Below, one piece after another: positions 58,056 to 64,000 of a stretch of 64,000 bases of DNA. The notes under the pieces are model-generated. The model did no database searches. It saw only the letters and a list, made by a program, of their open reading frames with translations, and had not been told where the DNA came from. The stretch's first letter is position 1. Every line of letters begins with the position of its first letter. Made by a program: the position numbers and the translations under genes. The stretch lies in assembly GCA_023974075.1 (NCBI GenBank), contig CM043790.1:20599883-20663882 (forward strand), written 5' to 3'. This DNA comes from Chaenocephalus aceratus (Eukaryota > Chordata > Actinopteri > Perciformes > Channichthyidae).

Positions 58056-59695
58056 GCAGGGCTCGCTGCAGAAGCCTGCCGGTTTTAACCTCGGTTAATA
58101 ACCTGCAGAGCTCGCGGCATTCCTCTGTCCGAGATACGCCTCCTACACACGGTCATAATAAACCCGTGAGCTCCGTTATAACGCCTCGTGTGGACAGCAC
58201 TGCACAAACCTCCATCCATCCCCTGAGCGTGTACGCGCCTCATGATGAGAGCCGGAGTGAGACGCAGCTCTGGCGTGGCTCGTCACCATGACGACCAAAA
58301 ACATATCTCGAGCACATGCGCCCACTCTCAGAGTTTTCTCAGAGTGGCAGCGCGTGTGTCTGATGGACAGATGGATGAGCAGGCTGATCAGCAGAGGATA
58401 CGCCCTGCAGTTTGCCTCTCCCCCCCCACCCACAGTTCAATGGGATACAGGAAACACTCCTGTCCTCCCAGAAGCTATGTCTTGCGCTCCAATCCGAGCT
58501 GCAGGAACTCCTGTTGAAAGAGGCTATTTCCAGGGTTCCTCAAGGGGAAGAACATCAGGTGCTGGAATGTGTTCACCAGGACGACTGGTTCACTTCCACC
58601 TGAAGGAATGCATACTTCCACGTACCCATCATCCCGAAACACAGGAAATAGCATTCAGATATTTCCTGGCTCCTCGCATTTTTGTGTAGAGAAGGCTGTT
58701 GCCACTACACAGAGGAGGGATGAGAGTGTGTTTTCCTCTGGACGACCTGCTATTTGCTGGCTCCCTCCAGGGAGGAAGTTGCTTTACATACGTTACATTC
58801 ATATCGCATCTGTCAAAGCCTGGGTTTCATAATGAATTGGAAGAAAAGCTGTCCTCTTCCCTCTCAGACAATCGTTTATCTGACAGTGGAATTAAACTCA
58901 GCCAGCAGCAGAGCGCGGCTCTCGCGGCAGCAAGTGGAGAAACTGACAGCTCTCCTCTGGCGTGTCACAAACCCGCACAGCCCTCTCCGTGACGCAGCTG
59001 CTCGGCGTTGGCGTCAGCTGGTCACGTGGGGATCCCCCTGGGTCTCCCCCACAGGTGGAGTCTCCAGAGGTGGTTCATTCGCTGCAGAAGCCTGTTGTTT
59101 TAACCTATTGGTTTATAAACTGCAGAGCTCGCGGCATTCCTCTGTCCCAGATATGCCTCCTACATATAAATAAACCCACAAGCACCGTTATAACACCTCG
59201 TGTGGACAGCACTGCACACACTACTCATCCCCTGGGCGTGTACACGCCTCATGATGAGAGCCAGAGTGAAATGCAGCGTGTGGAGATTCCCTTGCAGCCC
59301 TTTCGCCTCAAGAAGCGCGAGCAGCGAGGGCGAGGGCGTGGCTCGTCACCATGACGACCATTACAGTATATCTCAGAGAAGCCTCTCCACCCGCAGTTCC
59401 ATGGGATACAAGAAACACTCCTGTCATCCCAGGAACAGTGTCTTGCGCTCCATTCAGCGCTGCAGGAACTCCATCTCAGATATCCATTTATCTGGGATTG
59501 GAATTAAACTCAGCCAGCAGAGCGCGGCTCTCATGGCAACGAGTGGAGGAACTGACAGCTCCCTCTCGGACGTGTCACATCCCGCAGACCTTCTCCGTGA
59601 TACAGCTGCTCAGCATGACGTCAGCTGGTCACGTGGGGATCCCCCTGGGACTCCCCCACAGGAGGAGTCTCCAGAGGTGGTTCATTCGCCCGCGC
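58056..59695 (+). repeat. Imperfect tandem duplication inside the DIRS RT region
   Basis: Copy A runs about 58056-59085 and copy B about 59082-59695. Shared landmarks in the same order: CTCGCTGCAGAAGCCTG, CGTGTGGACAGCACTGCAC, CGCCTCATGATGAGAGCC, GGAATTAAACTCAGCCAGCA, CGTCAGCTGGTCACGTGGGG and GTCTCCAGAGGTGGTTCATT. Copy B lacks about 400 bases of RT sequence between the AGGAACTCC and TTTATCTG landmarks. The join falls at the repeated TTCATTCGC. Confidence 0.85.
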
Positions 59696-60060
59696 ATCGA
59701 CCCCGTGCCTCAGAGGTAAATGTGCTGGAGCTGTTCTCCGGTTGGGAAGTATTCCAGCACTTCGCCCTGTTGCTGTACAATCAGACATGTGTTGATTTGC
59801 ACAGACAACAGGCCACGGCAGCCTACCTCAATCGCCAGGGAGAAGTACGATCTGCGTACGATCTGCTGTTCTGGGCGCGCACACACGTTGCTCTCCATCA
59901 GAGCAATGTATATTCCCGGCGAATTGAACAGAGGGGCTCGCAGAACGCAGCAGCCGTGTTATGCGAGGAATATGGAGACTCAGACCTATATCACGCGCAC
60001 TGGCGCCTCAGTGGGAATTGGCTTTGGTGTTACGCGCACTAAAGCAAAGCTCCATTTGAA
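58240..60060 (+). pseudogene. DIRS reverse transcriptase and RNase H, degraded and duplicated
   Basis: Pieces of the RT-RNase H frame in several phases: WQRVCLMDRWMSRLISRGYA near 58345, the catalytic LDDLLFAGSLQ near 58740, HTLHSYRICQSLGFIMNWKK near 58790, VELNSASSRARLS near 58885. RNase H-like remains appear near 59720-59930 (VLELFSGWEVFQHFALL, ATAAYLNRQGEVRS and, in another frame, YIPGELNRGA). The central palm block with the first aspartate is not intact. Non-functional. Its order between gag and recombinase is normal for DIRS. Confidence 0.75.
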
Positions 60061-60063
60061 CCT

Positions 60064-60682
60064 TTGGATCAGGTTCCCCTTAAATTGTTATCAGCCAAAG
60101 TAGTACTACGTTTGGCTCTAATAGCAGCGAGAAGGGTGAGTGATTTGTCTGCTCTCTCTGTGGCTCTGTCAGGTCTCCGGATCCAAGGAGATGGCAGTTC
60201 AGCTGTTTTACGCCCTAACCTGGCTTCATGCCAAAGGTCATCACAAGCTCTTTCAAGAGTGATCACCCTGGCTGGCTTATTCCCCCCTCCTTACAGGTCG
60301 GAGGAAGAAGTCACGTCTCATCTCCTCTGTCCTGTGCGCGCGGTCCTGCTATGTGGCACGCACGGCTGCCTTACGCCGTTCTCAGCGCCTGTTTTTGCAT
60401 TATAGAGAGCGCTCGTTAGGGCAGCCTCTATCTGCACAACGGCTGTCACACTGGCTGTGTCACAGGTATAATGTCTCCTCTGGGGTGGATCCCCCGGAGA
60501 ACATCAATGCGCACTCCACCAGAGGAATGTCCTCCTCCGCGGCTTTGCACGGAGGAATGTCAGTGGAAGATATTTGCACTGCTGCATCTTGGTCTTCCCC
60601 CTGTTCATTTATTCAATTTTATTTGAGAGATGTCTCCCATTCCTCTCTGACACACCCTGTACTGAGTGTCTTGTCAGAGTGA
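60064..60682 (+). pseudogene. DIRS tyrosine recombinase, one frameshift
   Basis: Begins in LLSAKVVLRLALIAARRVSDLSAL (catalytic Arg in ARRVSD), shifts frame near 60345, and continues with LSAQRLSHWL, the AHSTRGMSSSAAL block (His and Arg), then CTAASWSSPCSFIQFYLRD with the nucleophilic Tyr. It ends at TGA 60680-60682. The catalytic residues match those of the 14.8-15.6 kb copy. The N-terminal arm is not recognisable. One repair-level frameshift separates it from an open domain, so it is better preserved than the RT. Confidence 0.85.
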
Positions 60683-60890
60683 GTGACGTCAGGGACCCAG
60701 CTGTGCGCCTCTCGCCTGCTTCGGCACGCAGAGAGCGGCCCCTTTTTCCCTCTTATGAGAGGGATGTTCTTTTTCCTCAGACACATTTTGTACGGAATGC
60801 GTTGTCAGAGTGAGTGACGTCAGGGATCCAGCTGTGCGCTCTCCTGCCTGTCTGCACGCAGGGAGCTGCTGTTCCCCCTCTTTTGTCGCT
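60671..60890 (+). repeat. 131-bp tandem duplication after the recombinase
   Basis: TTGTCAGAGTGAGTGACGTC starts at 60671 and again at 60802, followed in both copies by CAGGGA-CCAGCTGTGCGC and a CTGC...CACGCAG block. The first copy includes the stop codon of the recombinase. Confidence 0.8.
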
Positions 60891-61111
60891 GGACAAAGTA
60901 TGACCTTCGTCTCTACTTCTCACAGCGGCGGGTATGTATTGTTCCCAGCCTTTGTCCCCCTTGGAGAATATTCATGTTATGCTATTTTCCAGGGACTGTG
61001 ATGCGCCATTACGCATGGTGCAATAGGCATGGGCTATTATCTGAGCAGGTGTGTCTGTGCTTCTAGTACCGGGCGGACCCAGTGGGGCGCAGACTACATC
61101 TTGCTTCGCCC

Positions 61112-61184
61112 TTAACCCAATAGCGATAGCCTTAGAGGGCGAAGCCTATACGAAATAGAACTGAAGTTACCTACTGTAACCCCA
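61112..61184 (+). repeat. DIRS internal complementary region
   Basis: Bases up to 61160 (ACCCAATAGCGATAGCC through GAAATAGAA) are the reverse complement of the outer left repeat starting at 56426. Bases 61161-61184 (CTGAAGTTACC...AACCCCA) are the reverse complement of the outer right repeat ending at 61413. The two meet at 61160/61161, exactly the junction of a circle formed by joining the ends. This is the known DIRS template for completing its termini. Confidence 0.88.
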
Positions 61185-61197
61185 CTGGCTCCACGAA

Positions 61198-61413
61198 TAG
61201 CTGAAGAAAAGTTATTTTGTATGGGAGCAGATTGTCGGGCCTCCTTCCTATTTATACCGGAAGGGAGCCCGAGGGTAGGGCCCACCTTGCGGGTGGGCGT
61301 GGACTACAAGTGTTTCAGTGCTGCGCGGGTGCGCAGAGGATTACCCAATAGCGATAGCCTTAGAGGGCTTCGCCAATACTCATAGAAGCTGGGGTTAAAG
61401 TAGGTAACCTCAG
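61198..61413 (-). repeat. DIRS right inverted terminal repeat
   Basis: Inverted match to 56426-56615 with several substitutions, plus a terminal extension AAGCTGGGGTTAAAGTAGG and CCTCAG not present on the left. The element ends at 61413, inferred from its complement in the internal complementary region. Confidence 0.88.
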
Positions 61414-61575
61414 TTTCTCTTCCTCTTTTTGATGGATTCCTGATGGATTCATTAGGCGTGCTCACACCGGAGTACATTTCCCCGTACTTTTCCAGTTTAG
61501 TTCCGTTAGTACCCTTTATGTTGCGTTCATACCAAAAAGAGAACTTTTACCCCCATTTGTAGTGCCTGCTAGAGA

Positions 61576-61583
61576 GGTAGTAC
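61576..61583. repeat. 8-bp target site duplication of hAT, left copy
   Basis: GGTAGTAC precedes the left terminus and is repeated exactly at 63383-63390 after the right terminus. Confidence 0.93.
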
Positions 61584-62029
61584 CAGTGGCGACTGGGCCC
61601 ATAGGGGCGCTAGGGGCGCCGCCCCATCTCTTCCCACAAAAAAATATTTAAAAAAATATTAAATAAAAAAAAATATTTAAAAAAAATATATATTATATAT
61701 TTTTATTTGTAATGAACAAGGTAAATATCATACAATTGGTATCAGTAAAATGTATAATCTACAATAAAATCTCGTTTAAAATTGTGTTACGATCTAAAGT
61801 TACTGATAAGTCACATGTTTCCTGCCTGGTCTTGCCCGTGGAATTAGTTTATCATTACCGGGCACCGTGCAAGGAGCCCCCGAGCCAAACAGCAGCAACC
61901 AGCACGTTGCAAAAGTCTCAATAGTAAACTGTGCCGCCGAAACATAATTTCAGCCAATCAGCCGTCAAATATTTTGGTCACGAGGGCGCTCACGTTGGCG
62001 CCCACGTTGCTTACGTGCGTTGACGTGAG

Positions 62030-62400
62030 TTGTTTTTTAGACTCGTGAGTGACAAGGTGATGAGAATGGCTTTATGTGCAGGTGGAGTCGCCGGACCTCG
62101 GTCCCTGCCCAATTCCATTCAAGAGCTAATCTCCAATCCTTTCGAAAGGAGAAGTTTGGGAGATAAACTGTTGCTTAAAGACCTTGGAGCTCGTGAAAAA
62201 GACAAAAAGACAAAACGTATCAACGAGGCTTCTCACGTAGCTGGTACACCAGAAAGGCATGGCTAGCTGGATGCAAACAGGTAAATGCTGTCTTTTGTTT
62301 CCCATGCTTGCTCTTCAAACAGCCGGGGACAGATACGATCTATTCAGAAACTAGACAAAAGTTAAACAAGTACAAACCACAGACTGTCTGTGTCATGGAG
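62030..62400 (+). pseudogene. ZMYM1-like hAT transposase N-terminal fragment
   Basis: One frame reads LPNSIQELISNPFERRSL then KLLLKDLGARE, the typical start of TTF-type zinc-finger hAT transposases. After a frameshift near 62237, the frame from 62242 reads WYTRKAWLAGCKQ then NAVFCFPCLLF, the TTF finger with its cysteines (C...C-x2-C). The frame stays open for about 37 codons beyond the finger and then ends. The catalytic domain is missing. ZMYM1 is the domesticated vertebrate relative; this copy is a relic, not that gene. Confidence 0.7.
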
Positions 62401-63117
62401 AATACTGTCGCTGGTTTATTTATGTCTGTATAGGCCGTTGTTGTGAGTGTGGACGGTCGGAGCATATTAGCCAAGCTCCATTTAGAAAACACGCATTTTA
62501 AAAGGGTTTTTCACCTGCCGTCTGTCTGCAGACTTGTCAAAGCATTCATTCATGGTTTTTACTAACCGGTATCAGTATGTTGTTAATTCGGCATCATTTT
62601 GAAACGTGTATTACAATTAAATCACGGTAAAATATGTTCATCTTGTTGTAGTTGTAGCCCCCTTGCCAGAGATTCTCTCTCTAGTTTAGCATACTCAGCC
62701 CGACTCAGCCTGGTTGTTCCTGGCCCTAGAACCACGATGGGGCCAGATAAACTGTGTATTAGGACCCGCGAGCCGGTACAAGGCCAAGTGGAAACGCAAC
62801 CAAAAACAGGCCCCGCACGGCTCGGCACTGTCTGTGTCATGGTGAATACAGTCGCTGGTTTATTTATGTCTGTAGGCCGTTGTTATGAGTGTGGAGTGAG
62901 CATATACAATGTTAGCTTAGCCTGGTCGACCCAATCTCCATTCAGAAAACAAGCATTCTAAAAGGTTTTTCGCCTGCCGTCTGTCTGCAGACTTGTCAAA
63001 GCATTAATTCATGGTTTTTACTAACCGGTATCAGTATGTTGTTACGTCAGCATCATTTAGAAACGTGTATTACAATTTAATCACGGTAAAATATGTTCAT
63101 TTTGTTGTAGTTGTAGC
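62384..63117 (+). repeat. Two diverged copies of a ~280-bp segment, 444 bp apart
   Basis: CTGTCTGTGTCATGG begins at 62384 and 62828. Both copies continue through GTCGCTGGTTTATTTATGTC, CTGCCGTCTGTCTGCAGACT, ACTAACCGGTATCAGTATGT and a TTGTTGTAGTTGTAGC end. Copy 2 has an extra ~30 bases in the middle. The repeated TTGTAG end looks like a pyrimidine/AG splice-acceptor context. Confidence 0.85.
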
Positions 63118-63933
63118 TCCCGAGCGCGTCTTGTTTGAATGATGCGTGTAAACACAGCTGGCAGCCGCGGTGAAACTCGAGCGACTAGAGCGATACGATA
63201 GGAGCGTTTAGAGCAAAGCGAATATTCGCATCGCGTCCGGTCTGAACGCAGCATTAAAGCGAGCTCCGCGCTGCACTAGAAACGCGCCATTACATCACCA
63301 GAAGTCCTAATTTAAGGGGTCATTTTTTTTTACTCACTATATCAACAGCCCCACCAAAAATATTTTCCACCAGCCGCCACTGGGTAGTACCAAAAAAGTA
63401 CCAATTTCTATTGGCTGGGCGAATTGCAAACCACGCCCCGTAAAAAAAGAAAAGTTTTGTGAAGCCGCCATTGTATTTGTGGCATTAGCATTATTAGCAT
63501 TTGCCCCGCGCACCAACGGAGAGAGAATAACTTATGGCAACACAAAAAAAACATGGGAGCGGTGGAGATGAGGAGGTGTCCGCGTTCTGGCGATATACTC
63601 GGAAGGCTTCAGTAGAAGGAAGCCGTTCCCCAACTCCGGGGACTTCCGGCGGCAGTATACGCCGTGAAGTTATTTGCGGCCTGCCAGTAAACCCAAAGCA
63701 GAAGAAGAAGAAGTGACGTCAGCGGGTCATTTACGTAATCTTCCCTCAGGGAACTTATTCCGGTGTGAACGCGATCTGTACTTGGTGCCCTGGGGCACTA
63801 AGTGCCGGCACTAAGTACGGCAAAGTACTTAGTGTAAAAGCGGCTATTATTTAATGATGGTGAAAAACAGCATTTATAAACCCCCTTGTTCTTTGATTTA
63901 ATATGAATATCTTTTCCAAAAAATCTTTAAAAA

Positions 63934-64000
63934 CGATAGGTTACTTACGTAACCCCAGCACTCAGAGTAACATGAAGTGAGATGTCTCACTATGGGATGC
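63934..64000 (-). mobile_element. Right end of a further DIRS copy, cut by window edge
   Basis: From GATAGGTTACTTACGTAACC onward this matches 14399-14464 at nearly every base (CTCAGAGTAACATGAAGTGA, GAGATGTCTCACTATGGGAT), in the same orientation. It is therefore the outer right repeat of a second element of the 14.4-kb DIRS family, whose body lies beyond the window. Confidence 0.85.

Larger units (their letters stand above)
56426..61413 (+). mobile_element. Structurally complete DIRS retrotransposon
   Basis: About 5 kb with the full DIRS layout on the plus strand: left inverted terminal repeat (56426-56615), gag, RT-RNase H, tyrosine recombinase, internal complementary region (61112-61184) and right inverted terminal repeat (61198-61413). 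The right repeat carries about 24 bases beyond the match to the left one, as in the Dictyostelium DIRS-1 prototype. No target duplication is seen, as expected for recombinase-mediated insertion. All reading frames are broken, and there are internal duplications and an AT-rich insert in gag. Confidence 0.9.
61584..63382 (+). mobile_element. hAT transposon, TTF/ZMYM1-like family, internally deleted
   Basis: Left end CAGTGGCGACTGG, right end CCAGCCGCCACTG, inverted repeats with one mismatch in 13, and a perfect GGTAGTAC duplication. At 1.8 kb it is too short for a full transposase of this class (several kb), and only the N-terminal coding region is recognisable. About 444-bp spaced internal duplicates lie at 62384-62655 and 62828-63117. 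Confidence 0.9.
61451..63860. mobile_element. Possible DNA transposon arms around the hAT relic
   Basis: Left CGTGCTCACACCGGAGTACA (about 61457) and right, on the other strand, CGTTCACACCGGAATAAGTT (about 63784-63765) are complementary-like arms. The right arm continues to repeated AAGTACTTAG/CACTAAGTGCC blocks. Between them is the hAT and a short open frame (63534-63716, Lys-rich end) of unknown nature. Family and exact ends not determined. Confidence 0.35.

Noticed and set aside
1..64000. tRNA, rRNA or snRNA genes
   Set aside because: Only the tRNA-like SINE head at 30.0 kb was seen; no cloverleaf-capable or rRNA-like sequence recognised by eye. A covariance-model scan would be decisive.

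Overview
This is a eukaryotic, almost certainly teleost fish, window that carries no host gene I can identify with confidence. The support for a fish is the transposon mix: DIRS-type tyrosine-recombinase retrotransposons, L2-type LINEs, a tRNA-derived SINE with an L2-like tail, Tc1-type ends, several hAT families with 8-bp target duplications, TTAA-flanked MITEs and a short Ty3/gypsy-like LTR element. Nothing bacterial (operons, ribosome binding sites, CRISPR) applies.

Layout. 1-6908: AT-rich non-coding DNA with one orphan hAT end and one L2-type tail. 6909-10461: a young non-autonomous LTR retrotransposon with a perfect 5-bp target duplication, near-identical 160-bp LTRs and a long proline/serine/valine-rich repetitive reading frame in place of gag-pol. 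12.1-14.0 kb: a minisatellite, a TTAA MITE, a LINE tail and a BED-finger relic. 14.4-19.9 kb: a minus-strand DIRS element (recombinase, RNase H, separated gag piece) split by other repeats. 19.9-24.3 kb: a plus-strand L2 LINE with a minus-strand, 5'-truncated L2 LINE inside its reverse transcriptase. 24.3-33.7 kb: mostly unannotatable DNA with one SINE. 33.7-37.0 kb: a TTAA MITE holding a complete but frameshifted ZBED-type hAT transposon. 37.0-44.3 kb: nothing recognisable. 44.3-45.4 kb: a MITE nested in a relative of itself. 49.8-54.8 kb: an internally deleted Tc1 element whose right arm is split by an endogenous-retrovirus LTR, a THAP-domain relic, an orphan hAT end and a ZBED-type hAT fragment with an uninterrupted 417-codon frame. 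56.4-61.4 kb: a structurally complete but coding-dead DIRS element with inverted terminal repeats and an internal complementary region. 61.45-63.9 kb: an element arm pair holding a TTF/ZMYM1-like hAT relic with a perfect 8-bp duplication. From 63.93 kb to the end: the start of a third DIRS copy, related to the one at 14.4 kb.

The window reads as an insertion hot-spot of repeatedly nested transposons, several of which can be ordered in time by who interrupts whom. No gene set here works together as a pathway. The most unusual items are the pol-less LTR element with its triplet-length repeats, the complete DIRS architecture with internal duplications, and the THAP relic that lost its start codon next to a ZNF143-like motif. 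I found no convincing new biological system.
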